From assembly GCA_032229885.1 (NCBI GenBank), contig JAVYAJ010000400.1, forward strand, positions 1-27,297: a stretch of 27,297 bases of DNA, given 5' to 3'. Under the pieces are notes generated by a model that saw only the letters and a program-made list of their open reading frames with translations, was not told the DNA's origin and ran no database searches. Position 1 is the first letter of the stretch. Each line of letters starts with the position of its first letter. Shown here one piece after another: positions 7,595-16,397 of this stretch. Position numbers and translations under genes: made by a program. This DNA comes from Anammoximicrobium sp032229885 (GTDB taxonomy: Bacteria; Planctomycetota; Planctomycetia; Pirellulales; Pirellulaceae).

Positions 7595-8598
7595 CCGATC
7601 CGTGGGTTGCGGTACAGCACTTCGGCGAGCAATTCGGGCGAACCGCGGCGGCCTCGCGGCCGCTCGCAATGCCACTCGCCGTGCGTCGGCACATGCTCGT
7701 CGAACAGCGGCCACGGATCGAACGGATCGTAGCCCAGCGCGCGGGCCAGACGCTCCGAGACCATCGTCACGTCCCCCGCGCGGGGCGGGATCGGCCCGGC
7801 CTCGAACCGCGAGCAGGTCCGCACGTGCCGCGGGTCGTAGCCGCCGACGCGGTTGACGATTTGAGCGATTTGGAACAAGCTCAACGGGCGCGGGCCGCCG
7901 GCGTGGTACAACCCCGCCAGACGTCCGGCCAGCAATGTGTGGAACAGCCGGTTCATACAGTCCGTATACGTGGGCGTGCGGATCTCGTCGTAATACAAAG
8001 TCGCCGGCTTGGATTGCTTGAAGCGCCACTGGATCCAGTCGATCGCTCCGGCGTGTCCGTTGAAACTGATCCCCATCGGCAGCGAGATCCGCAGCACGAC
8101 GGCATCGGGACGGCTGGCCAGGATCAAACGTTCGGAGTGCGACATGGTCTTGCCGTAGATCGTCACCGGATCGGGCGGATCGGATTCGCGATACCCGCCG
8201 CCGCGGGCGCCCGAGTAGACGAGGTCGACCGACAGATGGACCAGGCGGACCGAAGACGAACCGAGGGCCTCGAGCAGATTGTCCACGCCCGCGACATTCA
8301 CCCGCCAGGCCATCCACGGGTCCAGTTCGCACGACTTCAGCGCGCACGTGCCCTCGCAACTGAGCACCGACGCGAACTGATGACGATCGAACAGCCGCTT
8401 CAGCGATTCGACGTTGTAAATATCACAGGCCACGATCCCCGGCCCGGACAACAGGACGTTGTCGGCTCGGCGCGTACCGATCACCTGGCCCGGATAGCGG
8501 CGTTGAAAGTAGGCGAACGCGTTGTATCCCGCCACTCCAGCGATGCCCGTGATCAACAACGGAAGCGGCGGGTCGGGCTGACTGAGAGAACCGTTCAT
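7585..8598 (-). CDS. RmlD-like SDR / NAD-dependent epimerase family protein with altered YxxxK motif
   Basis: An extended short-chain dehydrogenase/reductase of 337 aa, closest by eye to dTDP-4-dehydrorhamnose reductase and MAT2B. The Rossmann glycine motif TGIAGVAG is at residues 17-24, the NxAGxxNLLEA helix at about 101-111, and the serine-containing strand HLSVDLVYSG at 121-130. The active-site segment reads Y148-G-K-T-M152. Canonical members have YGxTK, so the catalytic lysine at Tyr+4 is methionine here. I chose ATG 8598 because the Rossmann strand begins 14 residues later; the open frame further upstream (to 8766) is arginine-rich and not conserved in style. Function may be nucleotide-sugar reduction, or non-catalytic NAD(P) binding as in MAT2B. 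The substrate is not readable from sequence. Confidence 0.82.
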   Translation of the reverse strand: MNGSLSQPDPPLPLLITGIAGVAGYNAFAYFQRRYPGQVIGTRRADNVLLSGPGIVACDIYNVESLKRLFDRHQFASVLSCEGTCALKSCELDPWMAWRVNVAGVDNLLEALGSSSVRLVHLSVDLVYSGARGGGYRESDPPDPVTIYGKTMSHSERLILASRPDAVVLRISLPMGISFNGHAGAIDWIQWRFKQSKPATLYYDEIRTPTYTDCMNRLFHTLLAGRLAGLYHAGGPRPLSLFQIAQIVNRVGGYDPRHVRTCSRFEAGPIPPRAGDVTMVSERLARALGYDPFDPWPLFDEHVPTHGEWHCERPRGRRGSPELLAEVLYRNPRIGAG

Positions 8599-8917
8599 GG
8601 AAACCGAGCGATGAAGGCGACACAACGGGACACGGCGACGTGAAGGCCGCAAAAGTCTGACCAGGGCGGCCGCACGTCGCGGCGCACGGCGGGCTCGCGT
8701 TCGTCTTCGCCCGCCAGGATCCCGTCCTGGCCCGTCCGATCGCGCCGCCGGGTGAACTGACAGCATAGCGTAAAATGCCTGCTGCCCCTACGGGGATCTG
8801 TGGCCGGGCCAGCCGGTTCTGAGCCCGCGTCCGAGGCATACGTCTGCGCGCCGACGTCACGGATCGTCGTAGGCACGCACTCGCGCGCCGTCAAGCCTGG
8901 GCTTGTGTCCCACAAAC

Positions 8918-9156
8918 GACGCTAGAGTCTTAGTCCGTATCATGCGCGCACCGTGCGCGCAGCGTGTACATTAGTCTGTGCAGCACACTTTCAGGTTACG
9001 GAGACTCGACCGCATTAGGTGCAATTGGCATTGGATGACTGTTGCGCGGCACAGAGGAGAGGATAGGAAGCGTGTTGGCCGAAGGCCAACATCAACGTGT
9101 CACCGCGGCTCGGATGAATATGGCCTTCGGCCAAAAAAGGCACGCGCGGCGCCAGC
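8918..9156. repeat. Right copy of large inverted complex repeat
   Basis: Inverted partner of 1-302. The innermost ends (8918 and 302) face each other across 8.6 kb. The first 44 bases from 8918 differ from the left copy at one position, including the TAGAGTCTTAGTCCGTATC core and the GCGCGC-accgt-GCGCGC hairpin. GGCATTGGATGACTGTTGCG is identical in both. TTGGCCGAAGGCCAA lies at 9075-9089 and TGGCCTTCGGCCAA at 9121-9134. Relative to the left copy it lacks an internal segment of about 65 bp (left copy about 83-149) that is bounded by TTGGCC/GGCCAA modules. Confidence 0.85.
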
Positions 9157-9233
9157 CCTGGGGCGTTGCCCCAGGCTACGGTGATCGGAGGCCTTCGGCC
9201 AACCAGATTCCTGGGTTGCGGGCGCTAGCCCGC
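9157..9233. repeat. Additional palindromic modules abutting the right repeat copy
   Basis: Three hairpin modules in a row: CCTGGGGCGTTGCCCCAGG at 9157-9175 (identical to 106-124), AGGCCTTCGGCCAA at 9189-9202, and GCGGGC-gcta-GCCCGC at 9218-9233 within a GGGTTGCGGGC...GTTAGG frame. The last frame recurs in decayed form, inverted, at about 204-231. The modules look like units of a REP-like family that recombine in different orders. Confidence 0.75.
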
Positions 9234-9470
9234 GTTAGGCAAAGGCCTGCTACGATGGCTGCGGACGTATCCGTCGTTTCGGGTGGACGGTTCGCCATCC
9301 GCACACGGTCTCGCCGACAAAAAGGTGCCCGGTTCAGCTCTCGGTGCGTTGTTGCCCAAACGCGGCTCGGGCGGAAATCGCCCTCTCCGACCGCGCGCCA
9401 GCGTCTTTCCTGCTTCTCGCACGGTGAACGGCTGCCGTCAAATCAGGCTTTCGGATTCTGAAAACAGGCT

Positions 9471-9476
9471 TATAAT
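9471..9476 (+). promoter_or_regulatory. Candidate -10 box for the Gfo/Idh/MocA gene
   Basis: A perfect TATAAT 45 bp upstream of the ATG. The matching -35 position (about 9448-9453) is CTTTCG, a poor match, so only the -10 is supported. Confidence 0.4.
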
Positions 9477-9510
9477 CAACGGCTGACGAATACCGCCTTT
9501 CAGCTCGACG

Positions 9511-9515
9511 AGGAG
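9511..9515 (+). promoter_or_regulatory. Ribosome binding site of the Gfo/Idh/MocA gene
   Basis: AGGAG ends 6 bases before ATG 9522. It is one of the few strong Shine-Dalgarno sites in the window and fixes the start. Confidence 0.75.
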
Positions 9516-9521
9516 ACCCCG

Positions 9522-10607
9522 ATGGCAACAGGTTTCGGAATCATCGGTTGCGGCATGATCGCCGATTTCCATTGCAAGGCCGTGGGAGACATCCGCGGCG
9601 CCAAGGTGGCCGCCTGTTTCGATATGCGTCCCGAGGCCGCGGATCGGTTGGCCCAACAGGTCGGCTGCCGGGCATACCATGATCTGGCCGCGATGCTCGC
9701 GGACCCGGACGTGCATGTCGTGACGATCGGCACGCCGAGCGGCGCCCACATGGAACCGGCGCTGGCCGCGGCCCGGGCCGGCAAGCATGTCATCGTGGAA
9801 AAACCGCTCGAGATCACACTGAAACGCTGCGACGCGATCATCAAAGCCTGCGAGGAATCGGGGGTCGTGTTGGGAACGATCTTCCCTTCGCGCTTTCACG
9901 AATCGGCCCAGTTGGTCAAACGGGCCGTCGACCAGGGGCGTTTCGGACACTTGACCGTCGGCGATGCGTATGTCAAATGGTTCCGCACGCAGAAGTACTA
10001 CGACAGCGGAGCTTGGCGAGGAACCTGGGCGCTGGACGGCGGTGGGGCGTTAATGAATCAGGCGATCCACAGCGTCGATCTGCTGCTGTGGTTGATGGGA
10101 CCCGTGGTCGAAGTCACCGCCCACGCGGCGACGTTGGCGCACGAGCGAATCGAGGTCGAGGACGTGGTCGTGGCGACGTTGCGGTTCGCCAACGGGGCGT
10201 TGGGCGTCATCGAAGCCACCACGGCCGCCTATCCCGGGATGCTCAAGCGGATCGAGATCCACGGTTCCGCGGGTTCGGCCGTGATCGAAGAAGAAGACAT
10301 CAAAACCTGGGCGTTCGCCAAGCAGACGGCCCGCGACAAGGCGCTGCTCGAACGGATGGCCGGCAAGACTCAGACCGGCGGCGGCGCAGCCGATCCGGCG
10401 GCCATTGGGCATCACGGTCATACGGCGATGTTCAAGGACGTGATCAAGGCGATCGGGGCGGGCGCATCGCCGCTGGTCGACGGCGTCGAAGGACGGCGAA
10501 GCGTCGAGGTGATTTTGGCGATCTACAAGGCGGCTGAGACAGGGCGCAGCGTCGCCTTGCCGCTGGCGAGCGACCCGGTGCTCAAGGCGAGAAAAAAGTC
10601 CGGCTGA
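9522..10607 (+). CDS. Gfo/Idh/MocA family NAD(P)-dependent oxidoreductase
   Basis: A 361-aa oxidoreductase of the glucose-fructose oxidoreductase/inositol dehydrogenase family, acting on a sugar or cyclitol. The nucleotide-binding motif is GCGMIA (residues 9-14). The conserved E93-K94-P95 carries the catalytic lysine. The second-domain motif GGGALMNQAIHSVDLLLW holds the conserved histidine and aspartate near the active site. There is no signal peptide or Tat motif, so it is cytoplasmic, unlike many planctomycetal paralogues. A strong AGGAG site sets the start. The gene ends in RKKSG and is followed by 536 gene-free bases. The family call is firm; the substrate is unknown and the neighbours do not suggest one. 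Confidence 0.94.
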   Translation: MATGFGIIGCGMIADFHCKAVGDIRGAKVAACFDMRPEAADRLAQQVGCRAYHDLAAMLADPDVHVVTIGTPSGAHMEPALAAARAGKHVIVEKPLEITLKRCDAIIKACEESGVVLGTIFPSRFHESAQLVKRAVDQGRFGHLTVGDAYVKWFRTQKYYDSGAWRGTWALDGGGALMNQAIHSVDLLLWLMGPVVEVTAHAATLAHERIEVEDVVVATLRFANGALGVIEATTAAYPGMLKRIEIHGSAGSAVIEEEDIKTWAFAKQTARDKALLERMAGKTQTGGGAADPAAIGHHGHTAMFKDVIKAIGAGASPLVDGVEGRRSVEVILAIYKAAETGRSVALPLASDPVLKARKKSG

Positions 10608-10647
10608 AATAGGTCTCGCCATGCCCGGACTAGAATGTCGCAGAACG

Positions 10648-10705
10648 GATTTCAGGGGTCGGCGTGGCGAGCCCCGAGCGGCTGTCACCCCGATTTGCTG
10701 AAATC
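10648..10705 (+). terminator. Possible terminator hairpin after the Gfo/Idh/MocA gene
   Basis: Inverted arms GATTTCAG (10648-10655) and CTGAAATC (10698-10705), with inner GGGG/CCCC pairing possible. The loop is long and no U-run follows, so this is a weak call. Confidence 0.25.
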
Positions 10706-11124
10706 TGGGCGCGACGTGGGCGCGACGCGACCTTCGCCCACGGCCCGATGCCCGAAAACCCAACGATACGCCGCTGCGAAAACAAATAGCATCCGTTCGG
10801 AGGACCGCGACGCCTGACGATGGGCTCTGATGCGTGCTGCTCCGACGCGCGTTGCAACGCCGCGGCCCTGGACTCTGGGGTTGTGCGCCTTCGGCGGACG
10901 CTCAAGGGCGTGCGCGCGATTAAAGACTTGGGGCCGCCCCTGTCGCGCAGGACTTGACGCCCGCAGGCCCATCCGCGTCTGCGAACGGTAGAACGACTCG
11001 CGTCGGCGCGGTCGGCGCACGCATCGCGACGCCGCCGAAGCGGCCGCGACGCACAATCGGGGCGCGCTGCGCGAGCATCGGCAGCAGGACGGTGCGACGG
11101 CGGGTCCGGGCCGGATCTGCCGAC

Positions 11125-11131
11125 AATCTAA
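11125..11131 (+). promoter_or_regulatory. Ribosome binding site of the LPLAT gene
   Basis: An A-rich AAAAAGGA run ends about 7 bases before ATG 11144 and supports that start. Confidence 0.65.
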
Positions 11132-11143
11132 AAAGGATCACGT

Positions 11144-12097
11144 ATGAAACGGCTGATGGATTGGCCGGCCTACTTGTGCGTACGGCTGTGCGTTTGTCTC
11201 ATCCAAGCCCTGTCGCTGGAGACCTGCCACTCGGCCTCGCGACTCCTGGCTTGGCTCGCGTCCGACGTCGTGCGTTTACGGCGGCGCGTCGTCGACGACA
11301 ACTTGCGGCACGTCTTTCCCGAATTGTCGGATTCCGCCCGACGCGTCTTGACGCGGCGGATGTGGGAGCATCTGTTCCTGATGCTGTGCGAGATCGCCCA
11401 CGCCCCGCGAAAGATCCACGAGACCAACTGGCGGCGGTTCTTTCAGTTCCACCGCAAGCGCGAGATGGTCGCTCGTCTGCTGGACGAGCGGCCCACCGTA
11501 TTCGTATCCGGCCACTTTGGCAACTTTGAATTGTCCTCGTACATGATGGGCCTGTTGGGATTTCCGACCTATGCGATCGCGCGTCGCCTCGACAACCCGT
11601 ACCTGGATCGCTATGTAAACGAGTTTCGAGGCGGGCAGGGCCAGTTCATCTTGCCCAAGGATGGCAGCGCCGCCCAGGTCGATGCCGTGCTGCGTTCAGG
11701 CGGCGTGATTGCCTTGTTGGGCGATCAAGCCGCGGGGCCGAAAGGATGTTGGGTCGAGTTCCTCGGGCGCCCCGCCTCGTGTCACAAGGCGGTGGCGCTG
11801 TTCACTTTGGTCAGCGGCGCGCCGCTGGTCGTCGCGTATGGCCGCCGGATCGGCGGACCGTTGCGGTTCGAGCTGGGGACCGAAGGCGTCGCCGACCCCC
11901 AGGTTCCCGGCCCGGAACTGGCCGGCGTCAAAGCTCTGACGCAGTGGTACAATCGAGCGTTGGAACGGATTATCCGGTCGGCGCCGGAACAGTACTGGTG
12001 GGTCCACCGACGCTGGAAGGGCCAGCCGCCCGCGCGCCGTGACCGAACGCCAGTCGCCACGGCCGCGATGTCCGAGGCCTCGCGTCCGGCGGCATAA
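11144..12097 (+). CDS. LpxL/HtrB-type lysophospholipid or lipid A acyltransferase
   Basis: A 317-aa LPLAT-superfamily protein of the LpxL/HtrB branch, which transfers an acyl chain onto lipid A precursors or related lipids at the inner membrane. The catalytic H-x4-E motif is H124-F-G-N-F-E129. The family C-terminus YWWVHRRWK is present, and an N-terminal hydrophobic segment (about 8-24) anchors it. The tail after the RRWK motif (about 30 residues, Pro/Ala/Arg-rich) is poorly conserved in style. A good Shine-Dalgarno supports ATG 11144. The stop codon lies in a tandem 16-bp duplication. No other lipid A genes are in view, so lipid A itself as the substrate is family knowledge rather than something the context shows. 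Confidence 0.92.
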   Translation: MKRLMDWPAYLCVRLCVCLIQALSLETCHSASRLLAWLASDVVRLRRRVVDDNLRHVFPELSDSARRVLTRRMWEHLFLMLCEIAHAPRKIHETNWRRFFQFHRKREMVARLLDERPTVFVSGHFGNFELSSYMMGLLGFPTYAIARRLDNPYLDRYVNEFRGGQGQFILPKDGSAAQVDAVLRSGGVIALLGDQAAGPKGCWVEFLGRPASCHKAVALFTLVSGAPLVVAYGRRIGGPLRFELGTEGVADPQVPGPELAGVKALTQWYNRALERIIRSAPEQYWWVHRRWKGQPPARRDRTPVATAAMSEASRPAA

Positions 12098-12121
12098 GCG
12101 GGCGGCGGCATAAGCGGGCGG
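12090..12121. repeat. Tandem 16-bp duplication over the LPLAT stop codon
   Basis: CGGCATAAGCGGGCGG occurs twice in exact tandem (12090-12105 and 12106-12121). The TAA in the first unit is the stop codon of the acyltransferase; the second TAA is in a different frame. Confidence 0.9.
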
Positions 12122-12225
12122 CGCGCGACCCGACGTCGCGTGCGCCGCGCGGGCAATCGCATTGTGCAGCGGCCGATCAAAGGCGGCGACGACAACATTG
12201 GCATGATCTACGTGGCGGCGAGCGA

Positions 12226-13188
12226 ATGATCCGTTTCCGTGCTTTCTTGAACGTTGATTCTCCGTTCATCGTCTCGTTGTGGAATCATCAGCCGCCGCGG
12301 CGCGGGTTGGCGCAGCCTCTGACGCTCGAGTTGTTCGAGCAGTGTGTGCTGGCCAAACCGTTTTTCGATCGCCAGGGATTTCTGATCGCCGAGCAAGATG
12401 ATCGGCCGATCGGCTTTGCTCACGCCAGCTTTGGGCCGAACGTCGCGGGCACGGATATCGACACGGCCTGCGGCGTGGTCAACCTGGTGCTGCTCGAAGA
12501 CGTTCCGCAATGCGCGTCGATCGCCCGCGACCTGCTTGATCGAGCCGAAGCGTATCTGATCCAACGCGGCGCGCGGACGCTGGTCGCCGGTTGTGCGCAG
12601 CCGACGGACGGCTTCTATTTGGGTTTGTATGGTCGCGGCGAGTCGCCTGGCATTTCCGAAGCGGACGCGGATAGCTTGGACCTGTTTCGCGGCGCGGGCT
12701 ATGTCGAGGTCGAATCACACCAGATTTTGCAACGCAGCCTAGCTGGATTCCGCCCGTTGGTCGACCGATGGCAGTTGCTGGCCAGACGCCAATACCGGGT
12801 CGAACCGGATGCCGGTCCAGTCTTCGCGTCGTGGTGGGAGGCTTGGGCGCTAAGCCCGTTCGACTGTGCCCGCTATGCGCTGCTCTCGAATCAATCAGGC
12901 GACCTCTGTGGATCCGTCGTGACGTGGGGCTGGGAGCAGCCGCTCGACGTTCAAGGCGCGCGGACCGTCGGGCTGCACGGGCTGCACATCCACGAGGATT
13001 TGCGCCGCCACGGCTTGGGCGTGTTCCTGGTCGGCGAGATGCTGCGGACTGCTCAAGGCCGCGGCGTGGATCTTGCGGTCGTCCAAATTGCAGATCCCAA
13101 TCTGGCCGCGCTGGCCTTATTCCGCAAGCTCGGTTTCCAACCGATCGATCGCGGCCTGGTGCTGAAAAAGACCCCGCCGACGGGCTGA
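12226..13188 (+). CDS. Tandem GNAT-domain N-acetyltransferase family protein
   Basis: A 320-aa protein with two GNAT folds, the layout also seen in mycothiol synthase. The C-terminal domain (about 185-315) is complete: R260-R-H-G263-L-G265 is the acetyl-CoA pyrophosphate motif (RxxGxG) and NLAALALFRKLGF is the motif-B helix and strand. The N-terminal domain (about 1-165) keeps the fold hallmarks (FYLGLYGRGESPG, LFRGAGY), but in the place of the RxxGxG loop it reads EDVPQCASIA, so it probably does not bind CoA. It starts 128 bp after the acyltransferase on the same strand and may share a transcript. The start codon lacks a clear Shine-Dalgarno. The substrate is unknown; mycothiol synthesis itself is not expected outside Actinobacteria. 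Confidence 0.85.
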   Translation: MIRFRAFLNVDSPFIVSLWNHQPPRRGLAQPLTLELFEQCVLAKPFFDRQGFLIAEQDDRPIGFAHASFGPNVAGTDIDTACGVVNLVLLEDVPQCASIARDLLDRAEAYLIQRGARTLVAGCAQPTDGFYLGLYGRGESPGISEADADSLDLFRGAGYVEVESHQILQRSLAGFRPLVDRWQLLARRQYRVEPDAGPVFASWWEAWALSPFDCARYALLSNQSGDLCGSVVTWGWEQPLDVQGARTVGLHGLHIHEDLRRHGLGVFLVGEMLRTAQGRGVDLAVVQIADPNLAALALFRKLGFQPIDRGLVLKKTPPTG

Positions 13189-13389
13189 CAAGACCTCTGT
13201 TTCTCCGGACGATTTGACGCGTTCGCCGTGGGATCCTCTGCGGTTCGCGACCGAGTCGAGTGGAGGGCCGAGCGTCGCACGCATCATTCGGACTGGGCGG
13301 GGTCCGGTCCTACCGACTTGGTTCAGGCGCCGAAGCGCGCGGGAGCGTATCGCGGACCTTTGCGGCATAACGCGCGGCCGACGAGCTTG

Positions 13390-13407
13390 GGCGGCCGCTG
13401 GGCCGCC
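13390..13407. terminator. Hairpin between convergent GNAT and OPT-partner genes
   Basis: A perfect stem GGCGGCC-gctg-GGCCGCC lies in the 270-bp spacer between convergent stops at 13188 (+) and 13459 (-). There is no U-tract. Nothing else is recognisable in this spacer. Confidence 0.5.
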
Positions 13408-13458
13408 GAGCCGCTGGGCGCGGCGAAGGGTGATCGGACGGCGTGCGGCGAGGTTCGG

Positions 13459-14039
13459 TCACGTATCGCGCGGGGGCGGCGCGGCGTTGCGCGCGGCGTC
13501 CAGGCGGGCGAGGGCCAGATCCAGGTGCGCGACGGCGCGGGGCAGGCAGGCGTCGATTTCGTCGATGTACCCGTCGGCCGAGGCGGACCACATCCGGTTG
13601 ATCGTCCGCTCGGCCAGCGCAAACTCGGTCATTACGGCCGCGAACGTCGACAAGCCGAAGGCGGCGATCAGCGACTCGCGCAGTTCGGCGAACCGCGCCA
13701 GATCGTCGGACAACTGGCGGTCGATCCGGCGATGCACCTCGTAGACCGGCGGCCGACCTTCGGCCGCCTGCCAGACGCTCAGTTGCTGGCGCAGACGACG
13801 GAGGATCGCGGCCAGCTCGGCCGTGTCGCCGGCGTGCTGCGCGGGGTCGCCGCCGGTCCGGCGTCGGGTCGTCCGCAACGTCACGGCCCCGGCCGCGCAG
13901 ACGGCCAACGCCACCAGGTACGCGGGCCAGGCGATCGTCGTCCAGGGACGTTCGGCAACCTCGGTGCTGCGGACGGCCAGCAGCGAGCCTGCGAGAAAGC
14001 CGATCCACAGCAGCACGTGGCCGCACCACCGATACGGAT

Positions 14040-14043
<4 letters not shown>
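13459..14043 (-). CDS. Small membrane protein coupled to the OPT transporter, hypothetical
   Basis: A 194-aa protein whose ATG overlaps the TGA of the OPT gene (ATGA at 14040-14043), the classical mark of translational coupling. Two transmembrane helices are at about 9-25 (VLLWIGFLAGSLLAV) and 37-56 (TIAWPAYLVALAVCAAGAVTL). A mostly helical, charged domain with coiled-coil character follows (about 75-190). I do not recognise a named family. The frame stays open far upstream, but that part lies antisense or frame-shifted over the transporter, so the ATGA start is clearly right. The coupling suggests an accessory or regulatory subunit of the transporter (inference). Confidence 0.8.
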
Positions 14044-15848
<1,805 letters not shown>

Positions 15849-15899
15849 AACAGATGCTCGAACGGTATGGCTGGCCCAGCGGAACGCAAATCGTGACGA

Positions 15900-15905
15900 T
15901 TATAC
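15900..15905 (-). promoter_or_regulatory. Candidate -10 box for the OPT operon
   Basis: The minus strand reads TATAAT here, about 51 bp upstream of the OPT ATG. No good -35 is seen 16-18 bp further upstream. Confidence 0.35.
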
Positions 15906-16280
15906 ACGGTGCGCGGGCCAGGACGACCGTGCGAAGGTCGAGGCCCGCGCGGGAAAGGGTCGGGTGCTGTCGATGCCAACGCTCGCGAACCCGCGGGCCA
16001 TGTTTGCGCGAACCGCGGCGGCCACGGCCGAGCGTAGCCTGCGAGCCGATGCCGTCGGCTCGCGGGATGCGGGCCGTCGCATCGCGCTGGCCGTTCGCAC
16101 CGCGCTGCTCCGCAACGGACACGTGTCTGTCCGCCATCGCCGACGACACGGTGTCCGCTGGGGCGAACGGGATGGGGTCGAACGCGTCCAGCGCTGCCGC
16201 GATGGCGACGATTGAAACGGTTCTGCGGGCGCGGGGGGCGCCGGTGTCGGCTTTGGACCGGGTTCGACGGGCGACCGTTC

Positions 16281-16309
16281 TTGGTATCGTGCATCGCGGG
16301 AACTACAAT
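16281..16309 (+). promoter_or_regulatory. Sigma-70-like promoter for homoserine dehydrogenase
   Basis: TTGGTA (16281-16286, 4/6 to TTGACA), a 17-bp spacer, then TACAAT (16304-16309, 5/6 to TATAAT). This would start transcription about 80 bp before ATG 16398. It is the best-formed promoter I found in the window. Confidence 0.55.
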
Positions 16310-16397
16310 CGATCGTCAGCGTTGCACGTGCCCCGGCGTGGTCGCCGCGCGCTCGGTGCGGTCGCCGCATCCGTCCTCGAAACATGTGGCTCAAAGC

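Larger units (their letters stand above)
8599..9521. other. Gene-free region holding the right repeat block and the Gfo promoter
   Basis: A 923-bp divergent spacer. Bases 8599-8917 show nothing I recognise. Bases 8918-9240 are the right inverted repeat copy plus further palindromic modules. Bases 9240-9521 contain a candidate -10 box and the ribosome binding site of the next gene. Confidence 0.7.
10608..11143. other. Gene-free spacer with a long imperfect inverted repeat
   Basis: A 536-bp spacer between two plus-strand genes with no credible frame. At 10648-10705 the arms GATTTCAG and CTGAAATC, each next to a run of G or C, could fold into a long hairpin that may terminate the upstream gene. 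The LPLAT ribosome binding site lies at its right end. I see nothing else. Confidence 0.5.
15849..16397. other. Divergent intergenic region, OPT / homoserine dehydrogenase
   Basis: A 549-bp spacer carrying the promoters of two divergent genes. Open frames running through it in both directions are arginine-rich and have no recognisable domains. Apart from the two promoter candidates listed separately I see no structure. Confidence 0.55.

Noticed and set aside
1..9156. Composite transposon with terminal insertion sequences
   Set aside because: The repeats are only about 240-300 bp and hold no transposase frame; target-site duplications cannot be assessed because the left copy runs off the window.
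1..9233. CRISPR array
   Set aside because: The repeated palindromes have irregular spacing, occur in both orientations and there are no cas genes.
295..13188. A complete ceramide/sphingolipid biosynthesis cluster
   Set aside because: Oxoamine synthase, SDR, LPLAT and GNAT are all present, but they are spread over 13 kb with unrelated genes, different strands and a repeat boundary between them; the SDR resembles RmlD/MAT2B rather than a ceramide reductase. Only the synthase/sulfotransferase pairing is kept as a hypothesis.
16240..16290. tRNA-like GGTTCGA segment upstream of homoserine dehydrogenase
   Set aside because: There is no matching acceptor stem, D-arm or anticodon arm around it.
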